Assembly: GCA_005502925.1 (NCBI GenBank)
Contig: SCPD01000003.1
Coordinates: forward strand, 248,001-312,000
Source: Rhizobiales bacterium Y(2018)
Lineage (GTDB): Bacteria; Pseudomonadota; Alphaproteobacteria; Rhizobiales; Aestuariivirgaceae
Length of the DNA: 64,000 bases
Direction: 5' to 3'
The translations under genes were made by a program, and so were the position numbers. Below are positions 8,324 through 17,128 of this stretch, piece after piece. Position 1 is the first letter of the stretch; each line of letters opens with the position of its first letter. Under the pieces are notes generated by a model that made no database searches, had not been told where the DNA came from, and worked only from the letters and a program-made list of their open reading frames with translations.

Positions 8324-11300
8324 TCAGTCCACATCGGGCACATTCCCAATCGGATATTCTGTGTAGACACCAAGGTCTTCCAATCGTCGCTGGATGATCC
8401 CCCATTCCCCGCCGACATCGACGGCCTGCATGTTCGGCTGCTGCTTCAGCCACAGATTGGCGTCATAGGCTTCCTGATTTCCCCAGCGATAAAGGTTGCG
8501 CGGTGTATTGGGAGAGACGGCCATCGGCGGCTTGACCAGATGCGCGCCGCCGGCGGTCGGCTGGAAGCCTAGAAATGGCGCCCAATCATCGACCTGCGCG
8601 CCATAGGGCCTTATCCCGCCGGTGCCGTCTCTCAGATAGAATGCGCGTGGCCCGGTTGGCGTGTTGACGACGCGGATCTGCAATCCGTTGTAGACCCATG
8701 CCTCGTTGGTGGCGAAAGCGAAGGTCGGCGCTCCTGGAGTCGCCATCATCATGAGATTATCGCCGTATTTGGCCTTGGCCGCCTCGGTCCGTTTGCGCGC
8801 CTCCGGAAGATGATCCGTCCAGTCCGGCTTGGGCATATCCGGATCAACCGCCGGAGGCCTGGGCTTGGTGCGTTCCTGGAAGACCGGCAACTGCATTTTT
8901 TTGCCCGCCTGCGCCGGCAGCGGCTGAGGCGGTATCGGAAAGCCCGCCTGATCGGCGAAATGATCGCCCACCGGCTTGTAGGTTCCCGATTCCCGGTTCC
9001 AGCTCTTGAGCGCGCCATTCTCCATTTTTATGTTGCCGGCATAGGCCACCGGCCCACCCATCGCGGCCTCGGCATGGCCGTAGCGCGAGCCCCAGAGTGA
9101 TCCGTCCGGCATGCGCGCGAAAGCATAGTCTCCAGTGGCCGGAATCAAGGCGCCGCTTTCATAATCGACCTCGAAGAACATGCCGTCGCGCTCGACGATC
9201 TGGACGCGTTCGCCGCCCTTGGGCGTCCGGCGCGGCAGATTATTGTAGGTCGGCACACCGAGATCGGGCTTGGCCGGCGGCGAGCCATGTGTCGTGGCGC
9301 CACCCGCCGGAGCATCGGGAAGCTTCGAACCCCCACCGGCCACATCATCGGCAAGCCCCTGCGGCGCGCCGTGTTCGACATTTGCGGCGGTACGCGATGT
9401 GGCGCCCGCGACGTCATCGGCGCCGCGTGCCGCGCCCCGTTCGAGATTGAGGGTCAGGCGCTCCGCTTTCGCGACCGGCGGCACGTCCGGCACCACCTGG
9501 ATGGCGGCTTCGAACAGCGCATCACCGACCTCGCCGGAGCCCACGGATTTGGTGCTGAGATTGGCGCCATAGAGATCCCGGCGCGTTCCGATATCCGTCA
9601 TCTTCTTGTCGAAGTTGACCGCGGCCACGCCGAGGCGCAGGCCCCAGCCGATCGGTCCCGGCACGAACATCGAGACGAATTCCACCACCTTCAGGATGTC
9701 GTCCCAGATCGAGGTCTGCGATTTGCGGTAGCGCGCCAGATCGTCGATCACCCGGTTGATCTCCGACGACTTGGCGCCGATGGGGCCCTTCAGGCGCTCC
9801 TTCTCCATGTCGATGATCTTGTCGGCGGCAAAGATGACCTTGCGCTCCTTGATGCGGCTGCGCGCGCCGGTGATCTGCTTGCGGCCATCGAAGAGGAAGT
9901 CGGAGAGCTTGCCATGCGCGGCGCTGGCATCCTTGGCCGAGAGAATGTCCTGGGCGCTGAAGCCTTGCGTGACCTTCAGATTGGATTCCTCGGCGACCGT
10001 CTGGTTGAAGGCTTGCTCCTGCTGCTCCATCTGCTTTTCGCGCTGATCGGTGCGCTGCGAATAGGTGGGCTCGCCGGACAGCGTGTCGCCGATGACGCTG
10101 AAGGGATTGAGGGCGCGGTTGATGCTATCTGCCTGCTGCTCGCTGTCGAGCTTCTGCTTGACCGCGGCGCGTTGGCGGGATGCCGCGGCGACTTTCTCAT
10201 TGCGGTTGATCCGCTGCAGCTCGGCCCAGAAATAATTCGGCGACCATTTCTTGTCCTGCCACAGGCCGACATATCGCCGATCCATCCTCAGCAGGCTCGC
10301 TTCGGCGCTGTCGAGCGCCGCCACTGCGAGATTGGTCAGATCGGCGACGAGCGCATTCTCGAAATGGCCGATCAGAGCCCTGAACTCACTCAGAAGTCGC
10401 GCCCCGTTGCGGTTCAAATCCTCCCTGCCGGCATAGGGTATCTTGTAGTGCTTATAGAGGTTCCAATAGTTGACGCGAGCCAGCGCGTCGCTGCCGTCTT
10501 CCAGGATGCTACCGACGCCGCCGTGATGCAGGAGATGAGTTGGCGCATCGGCCATGATCTTGGAAATCTCGACAAGCGAATCCCAATTGCTGGCCGTATC
10601 GAGCTGCTTCTTGTTGCGCTTCTCGACATAGTCGAAGGCCCATTCGGTCTGCGTGCCGCCGGATTCGGTGGTATTCCCCATCTCGCGGTCGTGACGGCGG
10701 CTTTCCTGCACCAGAATCAGCTCGTCCGCGGTGACGCCGGCTTGCTTCAGGATCTCGCCGGCAAAGGCGGCGTCGCGATATTCGTCAGCAGTGCCGGCTG
10801 TTGCCCGGTCCGACGTCACGAAGTCCTGGATTTCCTTCGGCAGCTCCTTGACCTGCCCTGCCGGTGTGGGCCTGATGTGAATCGTGGTCTTTTCGGCGCG
10901 GCCGTTAATGGGCTCCTCGGTATAAGGATCGAGCGGGTAACGATAGATGAACTTGCCCGGAATACCCTCGGCGGTCGCATTGGGAACGTGCCCCAGCGGC
11001 GATGTCGTATAATCGCCGGGCGCCAGCTTGTTGATCAGCAGATCGACAGTGGCCGACATGCCGTCGGACAAAACGACATCCGCCGTCTTGCCACGCTGCT
11101 CAGCCGTCACGGTGACGACGCCCGGCTTGTTCTTGTCCTCGTCCTGGGACTTGCGCTGCAGGACAGGCGTGCCGATCCGTTGCTGCAGCGTATGGCCGAG
11201 CTCATGCGCCAGAAGATGCCGGCCCGCCGTCGTATGCGGGGCAAATTCGCTTTTTCCGAAGACTACATGATTGCCATGCGCATAGGCCCGCGCGTCCATC

Positions 11301-11620
11301 GCGGCAGCGGAACGTTCGGCCGGTCCATGCCGGTGAATACGTACGCCGCTCAGATCGCGGCCGAATCTCGGCTCGAAATAAGCCCGCTCGGCGTGGCCCA
11401 GCGGTTCCCCGGATTGCGCCAGCACATCGCGGACGCCGGCAGGAAGCTTCGTCGCCTCACCCGTAGACGGACTGACATGCGGATCCTTTTCCGGGAAACG
11501 GCCCTTCACGACAGTGTCGGCGAGCCTGTCCGCCTCGCGCTCCAGCGCGTCGTCCCGCTGCCTGCCCCGGCTGGCGGGTGCCTGGTCAACGGCTCTGACG
11601 GCTTGCGGTGCGGCTCTCAT
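8324..11620 (-). CDS. large DUF4157 multidomain protein, candidate eCIS toxin cargo
   Basis: A 1098-aa protein. The N-terminus has the same module as the next gene: LEREAD box (27-32), YFEPRFGRDLSGVRIHRHG (81-99), HExxH as HELGH (139-143). A long helical, charged middle follows (about 380-620, rich in Glu/Lys/Gln), then a low-complexity Ala/Gly/Asp linker (about 750-790), and a C-terminal domain of ~300 aa containing VAYAGNIKMENG and ESGTYKP, which resemble a short motif seen before toxin domains of polymorphic toxins. No catalytic domain is recognised. The open frame extends 79 codons upstream over the 72-aa gene; ATG 11620 overlaps that gene's stop (ATGA) and is chosen. Probable eCIS payload; function unknown. 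Confidence 0.75.
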   Translation of the reverse strand: MRAAPQAVRAVDQAPASRGRQRDDALEREADRLADTVVKGRFPEKDPHVSPSTGEATKLPAGVRDVLAQSGEPLGHAERAYFEPRFGRDLSGVRIHRHGPAERSAAAMDARAYAHGNHVVFGKSEFAPHTTAGRHLLAHELGHTLQQRIGTPVLQRKSQDEDKNKPGVVTVTAEQRGKTADVVLSDGMSATVDLLINKLAPGDYTTSPLGHVPNATAEGIPGKFIYRYPLDPYTEEPINGRAEKTTIHIRPTPAGQVKELPKEIQDFVTSDRATAGTADEYRDAAFAGEILKQAGVTADELILVQESRRHDREMGNTTESGGTQTEWAFDYVEKRNKKQLDTASNWDSLVEISKIMADAPTHLLHHGGVGSILEDGSDALARVNYWNLYKHYKIPYAGREDLNRNGARLLSEFRALIGHFENALVADLTNLAVAALDSAEASLLRMDRRYVGLWQDKKWSPNYFWAELQRINRNEKVAAASRQRAAVKQKLDSEQQADSINRALNPFSVIGDTLSGEPTYSQRTDQREKQMEQQEQAFNQTVAEESNLKVTQGFSAQDILSAKDASAAHGKLSDFLFDGRKQITGARSRIKERKVIFAADKIIDMEKERLKGPIGAKSSEINRVIDDLARYRKSQTSIWDDILKVVEFVSMFVPGPIGWGLRLGVAAVNFDKKMTDIGTRRDLYGANLSTKSVGSGEVGDALFEAAIQVVPDVPPVAKAERLTLNLERGAARGADDVAGATSRTAANVEHGAPQGLADDVAGGGSKLPDAPAGGATTHGSPPAKPDLGVPTYNNLPRRTPKGGERVQIVERDGMFFEVDYESGALIPATGDYAFARMPDGSLWGSRYGHAEAAMGGPVAYAGNIKMENGALKSWNRESGTYKPVGDHFADQAGFPIPPQPLPAQAGKKMQLPVFQERTKPRPPAVDPDMPKPDWTDHLPEARKRTEAAKAKYGDNLMMMATPGAPTFAFATNEAWVYNGLQIRVVNTPTGPRAFYLRDGTGGIRPYGAQVDDWAPFLGFQPTAGGAHLVKPPMAVSPNTPRNLYRWGNQEAYDANLWLKQQPNMQAVDVGGEWGIIQRRLEDLGVYTEYPIGNVPDVD

Positions 11621-11835
11621 TTGCCCCGCTCCTTCTCGAGCGCAATGCGGATCGCCTTTTCGAGCGCGCCAGCGCCGGCATTGGCGGGCAACCGGACCCG
11701 CAGCGTGTCGATATGCAGAGACTTGTCCTGCCCGCGTAACGCCGTCGTGACACCATTGTTGACGGCGCGGGCGAGATCCGCCGCCTGGCGCATCGACCCT
11801 GTTCCGGCAATCCTGATGGTCGGCATGCGGGTCAT
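11617..11835 (-). CDS. 72-aa eCIS operon protein of unknown function
   Basis: A 72-residue protein wedged between the AAA+ ATPase and the large DUF4157 gene. Both junctions are 4-base ATGA overlaps, so translation is probably coupled on both sides. The sequence has ITIRIAG-like strands at the start (PTIRIAG), a helix with AADLARAVNNGV, a strand with LHIDTLRVRLP, and a helix ending in ALEKAIRIALEKERGK. The frame is open upstream into the ATPase gene, but that part is the shadow of the ATPase. Size and position before a putative toxin would suit an adaptor or loading factor, but that is inference only. Confidence 0.7.
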   Translation of the reverse strand: MTRMPTIRIAGTGSMRQAADLARAVNNGVTTALRGQDKSLHIDTLRVRLPANAGAGALEKAIRIALEKERGK

Positions 11836-13742
11836 GACGCTGCCGCTCCGAAGACATTGCCTCTGAATTCGCGGTCGAGCTTGTGATATTCCGCCCGCGC
11901 CGCCCGCGCGATATGCGCCATGCCGAGCGGCTTGTTCTCGGCCGCCGCCAGGAAGGCGGCGTTGATGGCGATCACCGATATGTTGCCGCCGGCAATATCG
12001 AGCCGCGCGAGCACGTCGAAATCGAGCGCCGCGCAAGGCAGCTCGGGCGGGAAGGCCTTGCGCCAGATCCGGCGCCGGGAATCGGCATCCGGAAACGGCA
12101 CGTCGATCACATAACGAATCCGGCGCATGAAGGACGGATCGAAATGATTCTTCATATTGGTGGCGAGGATCGCCAGGCCGCTGTAGCTCTCCATGCGCTG
12201 CAGCAGGTAGCTCACCTCGATATTGGCGTAGCGGTCATGGCTGTCCTTGACCTCACTGCGCTTGCCGAAGAGCGCGTCCGCCTCGTCGAAGAACAGTACC
12301 GCGCCGCTCGCCTCGGCGGCATCGAAGACGGCGCGCAGATTTTTTTCGGTCTCACCGATATATTTCGACACGATGCGCGAAAGATCGACACGGAAGAGAT
12401 CGAGGTCGAGATCGCGGGCGACGACTTCGGCGGCCATGGTCTTGCCGGTACCGCTCGGTCCCGACAGCAGAAGCGAGACGCCGCGCCCGCGCGGATATTT
12501 GCGTCCCATGCCATGATCGCCATAGACACGCGCCGAATGGCGGATCTGGGCGACGGCGGCCTTGAGATCGTGGATCACATCGAGTGGCAAAACGATATCG
12601 TCCCAGCCGAAGCCTGGGATGATGCGATCGGCCAATTGTTCGAGCTCGCGGCTCGCCTTCTCGCGGCAAGCCTGCCAGAGATCATCCGCTTCCTGGGCGG
12701 CCGCCGCGATGAGGCGCGGCCCGAAGCGGAAATGCTGGGCGATCAGCTCGATCTTTTCCCGTTTGTCCGGCATTTGCGGCCCCAAGGCCTCATGCCAGAG
12801 CTCGATGCGGTCCTGGTCGGACAAAGGATCGAGCCGCAGCATCGGCACAGGGAATGAAAACTCGTGCCGCCCATCGGCAATGGCGATCGTGAGCACGGGA
12901 AAATCGGCGAAGCGTTCCTCGATAAGCCGCTGTCCTTCCGGCTGCCCGATATCGATCAGCAGCGCGAAGCCGCCCATCAGCGCCTCGCGCGCCAGGAACG
13001 GCAGATGTTCGGGCGCAGAGTCGAGCAAACGCGGCTTCACCTCGCAGAGCCCGAAGCCAAAGCCATGGGCGAGCGCCTGAGCCAGGGCGCGGCGCCCACT
13101 CTCCCGCGGGCCGGTGATCATCGCCAGAGGCCGCTCCGCCTGGCGCAGCCTTTCGGCGAGAGTCTCGACAAGCGGCCGATGACGCCGGAGAAGCGGCCCG
13201 CCTTCGACCGGGCCTAGCATCGACGAAATGCGCCGATCAATGGCATCTTCGCCCATGAGATAGCGGCCGATACGTTCATCGATCAGCAAAGGCGTGGTCG
13301 CCATGATGCTGCGCTCGAGACAGTCGATCAGCCGGAAGCGCCGCAAAGGTGCTGAAGGCGCCAGACGTTCCCAGATTTTGACCGACAGCTCGAAGCCGCC
13401 GATATCGAGAAGCGCCTGGGCGGTCTGCAGTGTCACCTGGCGCGGCTCGCCTTCGAGCTGCGCATGCAGGCAAAGCAGCAGCAGGTCCTCATCGAAGGGT
13501 GTCAATTGAAAGAGTACCGAGAGGCGGTCTATGGCGGCCGGGCTTTCCTCGTCGCGCAGGAGATGGCGCGACTCTTGATAAGCGGTGGCTAAAGCCGTCG
13601 TCGCCTCGCCGTCGGTGCGGGAAAGCCGCGCGGCGACCCAGGCCAGTCCCAGACGTATCACTTCATCGTTGCGTTCCCGCCAAGGGCGTGTGTCCGCCGT
13701 CTTCAGGACTTCCGTGCGAGACATGGTCTTGCCGCGCGCCAT
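11832..13742 (-). CDS. eCIS AAA+ ATPase (Afp15/Pvc15-like) with degenerate first AAA module
   Basis: A 636-aa AAA+ protein. The C-terminal module is intact: Walker A GPSGTGKT (428-435), Walker B VLFFDEAD (482-489), and downstream AILATN sensor 1 and MRRIRYVIDVPFPD region. An upstream module around residues 205-290 has a P-loop-like ITGPRESGRRAL in which the key lysine is replaced by arginine, so it looks like a second, degenerate AAA unit. Such ATPases are present in most eCIS loci and are linked to particle assembly or cargo loading. The gene sits 2 bp after the Pvc16-like gene and overlaps the next gene by ATGA. Confidence 0.92.
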   Translation of the reverse strand: MARGKTMSRTEVLKTADTRPWRERNDEVIRLGLAWVAARLSRTDGEATTALATAYQESRHLLRDEESPAAIDRLSVLFQLTPFDEDLLLLCLHAQLEGEPRQVTLQTAQALLDIGGFELSVKIWERLAPSAPLRRFRLIDCLERSIMATTPLLIDERIGRYLMGEDAIDRRISSMLGPVEGGPLLRRHRPLVETLAERLRQAERPLAMITGPRESGRRALAQALAHGFGFGLCEVKPRLLDSAPEHLPFLAREALMGGFALLIDIGQPEGQRLIEERFADFPVLTIAIADGRHEFSFPVPMLRLDPLSDQDRIELWHEALGPQMPDKREKIELIAQHFRFGPRLIAAAAQEADDLWQACREKASRELEQLADRIIPGFGWDDIVLPLDVIHDLKAAVAQIRHSARVYGDHGMGRKYPRGRGVSLLLSGPSGTGKTMAAEVVARDLDLDLFRVDLSRIVSKYIGETEKNLRAVFDAAEASGAVLFFDEADALFGKRSEVKDSHDRYANIEVSYLLQRMESYSGLAILATNMKNHFDPSFMRRIRYVIDVPFPDADSRRRIWRKAFPPELPCAALDFDVLARLDIAGGNISVIAINAAFLAAAENKPLGMAHIARAARAEYHKLDREFRGNVFGAAAS

Positions 13743-13744
13743 CG

Positions 13745-15067
13745 TCAGAGCCCCAGCGTGAAGGTGATGCCGCCATCGCGGCTGCGGGCGCCATCGACCT
13801 GGGCCGCGACCGGATAAGGCGTCGGTGAGACATCGATGATGTCGGTCGCTGCCGCGACGGGGACCTCCACCGCCGTCGGCGTCGGTGCCGCCCAGGGATC
13901 GCCAGGTTCGGGCATCCGGACCGGAATGGCGGCATCGCCAATGATGATCTCCGCACCCTTGGCACCTTTGTGCCAGAGACGTTTGCCGGTGACCCGCAGG
14001 ACAGATGCCGCATTGCCGGTCGGCGGCGTCGCGCCGGCCACGGTCGGCACCAGTTGCATCAGCCGGATATCGGAGGCGTAGCGCCTGGACTTGTTTATGC
14101 CCGTGCCCGGACCGAGAGCGCCCTCGACGCCCTCGGTGGGATGGAAGGCGAAAAGCTGGATCTCGAGCGGCCCCGGCTGCAGTTGCTGCAGCGGCGGGAT
14201 CAGACGCGGCGACGGATGATCGGCGTCGGCCGGATATTGCGCATCGGGCAAGGCGATGCGGATGCGCCCGTCACCGGTGAGATCGACACGGATCGGATCG
14301 AGCGTGCCGAGCCGGACATAGAGACGCTCGGCTGCAATTTTCTCTGCGATAATCGTTATTTCCTCGCCGATGCGGGCGCGCATCTCACCCAGGGGATCGC
14401 CGGGATTGACGGGCGACACATAGAGATCAGTGATTTCCGGGCGCCGGCGCATCGACATGTGAAGGCGGCGCAATTCCACCGGCTTCGGGCTCACCCGCGG
14501 CAGCGGCGTTTCGATCTGTACGACTTTCACCTCGTAAACGACCGAGCGGCGGAAATTGGTGCCCGATACGGCCGACCAGACCTTGGTGATGTCGTCGAGC
14601 GTGGCGGGATGGAGAACGATCTTCAGGCGCTCGAACTCATTGGTGAGGTCGGCGTCAAGGATCGGGTCGCCGGGCGAGCCCGCCACCGGATTGACGATGG
14701 CCAGACGATCGATGCCATTGGCGAAATCATTCATCACCCGCATCGCATCGCCCAGAAGCGTCTGCGCATTGAGATCGGCGTCGCGCTGATTCTCGACGGC
14801 GCTGTGGGTGGTCATCAGATAACGCAGATCGAGCGACAGAGGTGGATGGCCGTAGGCCGCCGGATGGCCGGTGCCCGGAATCTCCTGGTTCTTGAGCGCC
14901 GCATTCTCGATGACCTGCATCAGATAAAGATTGACGCGGGCGCCTGAGACACCGGCCAGCTCGACATCGGGCGGCGCCAGCGTGATCTCGGCGCCGGTCA
15001 CCATGCGATCACGCAGCAAGGTGCGAAGCGTGCGGCTGACGGCGGCGATGGCGGCGTGTGATGCCAT
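13745..15067 (-). CDS. eCIS tail cap/terminator, DUF4255 (Pvc16-like)
   Basis: A 440-aa protein. The N-terminal ~190 residues match the Pvc16/DUF4255 pattern: an AVSRTLRTLLRDR helix, VNLYLMQVIENAALKNQE, and LSLDLRYLMTTHS. These proteins cap the distal end of the sheath-tube and set its termination. A longer than minimal C-terminal half (about 210-440) contains IgG-like or OB-like beta segments, including VTGKRLWHKGAKGAEIIIGD. Start ATG 15067 has AGGGAG at 5 nt. It lies directly upstream of the ATPase, matching the Pvc15-Pvc16 pairing, here in reverse order. Confidence 0.88.
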   Translation of the reverse strand: MASHAAIAAVSRTLRTLLRDRMVTGAEITLAPPDVELAGVSGARVNLYLMQVIENAALKNQEIPGTGHPAAYGHPPLSLDLRYLMTTHSAVENQRDADLNAQTLLGDAMRVMNDFANGIDRLAIVNPVAGSPGDPILDADLTNEFERLKIVLHPATLDDITKVWSAVSGTNFRRSVVYEVKVVQIETPLPRVSPKPVELRRLHMSMRRRPEITDLYVSPVNPGDPLGEMRARIGEEITIIAEKIAAERLYVRLGTLDPIRVDLTGDGRIRIALPDAQYPADADHPSPRLIPPLQQLQPGPLEIQLFAFHPTEGVEGALGPGTGINKSRRYASDIRLMQLVPTVAGATPPTGNAASVLRVTGKRLWHKGAKGAEIIIGDAAIPVRMPEPGDPWAAPTPTAVEVPVAAATDIIDVSPTPYPVAAQVDGARSRDGGITFTLGL

Positions 15068-15075
15068 GACGCTCC

Positions 15076-15732
15076 CTAACGCGGCTCGCCGCGCCGGGCG
15101 CGGGCATAGGTGTCGAAGCCGCGTGTGCGCTGCGGCTGGGGACGTGCGGGAGCAGCTGGGCGTTCCTGCGGCAGGAACTGCACGTCGATGCGCCCGATCG
15201 AAATGGTGGGCGGAGGTGGCGCGGTTTTGACCGGAGGCGCGGCTGTCACGACAGGCGCCATGGGTGGCACATCGAAGAACATCGGGCGCTGATGGCGTGG
15301 GGCCTCGGGATGCTCGATCGGCAGCGGCCGAGACATGGGAGGTTCAGATCCCGGCGCCTCCGATTGCTCGAGCGATTCGAATTCTTGTTGTGAAGCCATC
15401 ATGGCTCGTGGCGATGATCGAGGCGGAGAAGAAAGCGGCTCCGATGTCGGCGGCGGGCGAACTCCGTCGGCCTTCACGCCCTCAACTGTCAGGGCGGGCT
15501 CAGTTGAGTGAGTCTGCCGCTTTTCTTTTGCTCTTGGAGGCGCACGGTTGTTCTTGCGGGCTGCGACGGAAGGTTGCGCGGGCTTCTCCAACCGTGGCTC
15601 GCCAGGCGTTTCCGCTTCAGCCGCGGGACTCATCTCCTGCTCGAAACGCGCCGCCGGGCGGACCTTGAGCAGCGGAAGCCCAGCCGGCTGGCCGGCGCCA
15701 CGGGCGATCAGACGGTCGGCGAAATTCGTCAT
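15076..15732 (-). CDS. proline-rich disordered eCIS operon protein
   Basis: A 218-aa protein whose start ATG overlaps the stop of the preceding T4-type baseplate gene (ATGA). The composition is dominated by Pro, Ala, Ser, Glu and Arg from residue ~35 to ~160, so it is probably intrinsically disordered. A short ordered end contains ISIGRIDVQFLPQER around residues 180-195. No catalytic motif, signal peptide or membrane segment. Similar Pro-rich proteins between baseplate and cap genes are common in eCIS loci, but I know no function. The longer frame upstream is the shadow of the preceding gene. Confidence 0.7.
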   Translation of the reverse strand: MTNFADRLIARGAGQPAGLPLLKVRPAARFEQEMSPAAEAETPGEPRLEKPAQPSVAARKNNRAPPRAKEKRQTHSTEPALTVEGVKADGVRPPPTSEPLSSPPRSSPRAMMASQQEFESLEQSEAPGSEPPMSRPLPIEHPEAPRHQRPMFFDVPPMAPVVTAAPPVKTAPPPPTISIGRIDVQFLPQERPAAPARPQPQRTRGFDTYARARRGEPR

Positions 15733-16550
15733 CCGCCCGCCTCCCCTGCCGCCGCCGCGATCGCCAGATACTGCGCGCGTTTGGCGAGCGGCAGCGCCAG
15801 TATGTCGGCCTCGCTCCAGTGATAGATACGCGCCATGCGATAGACATCGCCATAGAGTGCACTCGAATTGCCGAAGGCCCCCTTCAGAAGTGCGTAACCG
15901 TCGAGCAACGTCTCGAAGCTTGCGGCACAATGCGGGCATTCGACCGCGATGCGGCATTCCGCCAAGGGATCGAGCGCCAGAAGCTTTTCGGCAAGCTCGG
16001 CCTCGCAGTCCTCCGGCAGGGCTTCGCGTGGCAGCGCTTGTCCCTGCGCATCGAAGAGCGCCGTCAGGCAGGCTTCGAGCAGACGGCGCGCCGATTTCTG
16101 TCCGAGACTAAGCGTCCTCTCGAGATCTGCGCCCGTGGGCGGAGCCATTTCCGCGGTCCAGCTCCCGTCTCGCGTGGCGAGAACACAGCGCCGGTCCGAG
16201 GAGTCCGGTTGCGCCGATACGAGGTCGCGGAAGCGGATCGGCACCTCGACGACGCTTTTGCAGGACGGACAGGCGACCACGAGGTCCGTCTCCGCACCCA
16301 GGAGGCGGGAACAGAGCGCGAGAAGCAGACGCTCGCGATCACCGACGGTCAGCCGCGCAAGCTCGTCGGGCATGGGGACGTCCTCGCCGATGCGCAGCAC
16401 CAGGCTGTCGATGAGCGCGCTCACGCAGCGGACCGGCGCTGTTGCGCCCATATCGGCGAAAAGCGCCTGATCATGGCCGGTCGGCTCACGCAGCTCGACC
16501 AGACGGCGAGCGTCCAGGCCATGCAGCAACTCCACATAAAATGACTGCAT
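15729..16550 (-). CDS. eCIS T4-type baseplate protein with two CxxC pairs
   Basis: A 273-aa protein similar to the T4 baseplate protein family (gp26/gp51 type). The C-terminal segment IYHWSEADILALPLAKRAQY is characteristic. Two cysteine pairs, CPSC (94-97) and CPHC (204-207), each flanked by strand-like residues, could together bind one zinc. The frame opens at TTG 16589 but without a ribosome binding site; ATG 16550 (GGGAG about 11 nt upstream) fits family starts (MQSFYVELLHG). It follows the tube gene by 43 bp, the largest gap in the operon. Confidence 0.82.
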   Translation of the reverse strand: MQSFYVELLHGLDARRLVELREPTGHDQALFADMGATAPVRCVSALIDSLVLRIGEDVPMPDELARLTVGDRERLLLALCSRLLGAETDLVVACPSCKSVVEVPIRFRDLVSAQPDSSDRRCVLATRDGSWTAEMAPPTGADLERTLSLGQKSARRLLEACLTALFDAQGQALPREALPEDCEAELAEKLLALDPLAECRIAVECPHCAASFETLLDGYALLKGAFGNSSALYGDVYRMARIYHWSEADILALPLAKRAQYLAIAAAAGEAGG

Positions 16551-16593
16551 CGGAGATCGAGCTCCCCACACGCCTCGATTGCCGTCCAAAGCG

Positions 16594-17118
16594 TTAAGCC
16601 GGGACCGTGAAGCTCGGCTCGACCGGCTCGGTCACGGCGACGTCGCGCTGCCAGCCCTCATTCTCGAGCTTCAGCGTCTGGATCGCGATCGCGTTGGCAT
16701 TGGCGTCGAGATCGGGCAGCGCCTGGAAGTCCGACACCCAGCAGCGGAATATCTGATAGGAGAGGACTTTCTGGCCGGCTTCATTGAAGACATCGAGGAT
16801 CACATCCTTGCGGAAATCGGCGAGCGAAACTTCCGAGCCCGCGCCGGCGCCAAAATTCCAGATCTTGTTGGCCCAGCGTTCGAATTCGAGATCATGGGTC
16901 ACGCCGCGCTCCAGCGTGATCGCCTCGAACTTGCTGCGTCCGGGCGATTTGCGCGCGGTCGAGGGATCACCGCCCTCGCGGTGCTCGATCACTTCGGTGC
17001 TGCGCTTGAGCGCGCCGACCTTGCTGATGCCGGCCACGTAGCGGCCGTCCCATTTCACCCGGAACTTGAAGTTCTTGTAAGGATCGAAACGGCGGGCATT
17101 GACGGTGAAAGGCGCCAT
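16594..17118 (-). CDS. eCIS inner tube protein (gp19/Afp1 family)
   Basis: A 174-aa protein of the phage T4 gp19-like tail tube family. Family residues are FKFRVKWDGRYVAGISKV near the start, LERGVTHDLEFERWANKIWN in the middle and VSDFQALPDLDANANAIAIQT near the end. It would polymerise into the inner tube that carries or conducts the payload. Start ATG 17118 has a strong GAGGAGA Shine-Dalgarno. Only one tube paralogue is present in the window, unlike afp/pvc loci that carry two or three. Confidence 0.93.
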   Translation of the reverse strand: MAPFTVNARRFDPYKNFKFRVKWDGRYVAGISKVGALKRSTEVIEHREGGDPSTARKSPGRSKFEAITLERGVTHDLEFERWANKIWNFGAGAGSEVSLADFRKDVILDVFNEAGQKVLSYQIFRCWVSDFQALPDLDANANAIAIQTLKLENEGWQRDVAVTEPVEPSFTVPA

Positions 17119-17128
17119 GGTTCTCTCC

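Noticed and set aside
9287-11866. 859-codon open frame on the plus strand opposite the large DUF4157 gene
   Set aside because: High-GC codon bias leaves long antisense frames open. The minus strand has HExxH and operon context; the plus frame shows no family motif.
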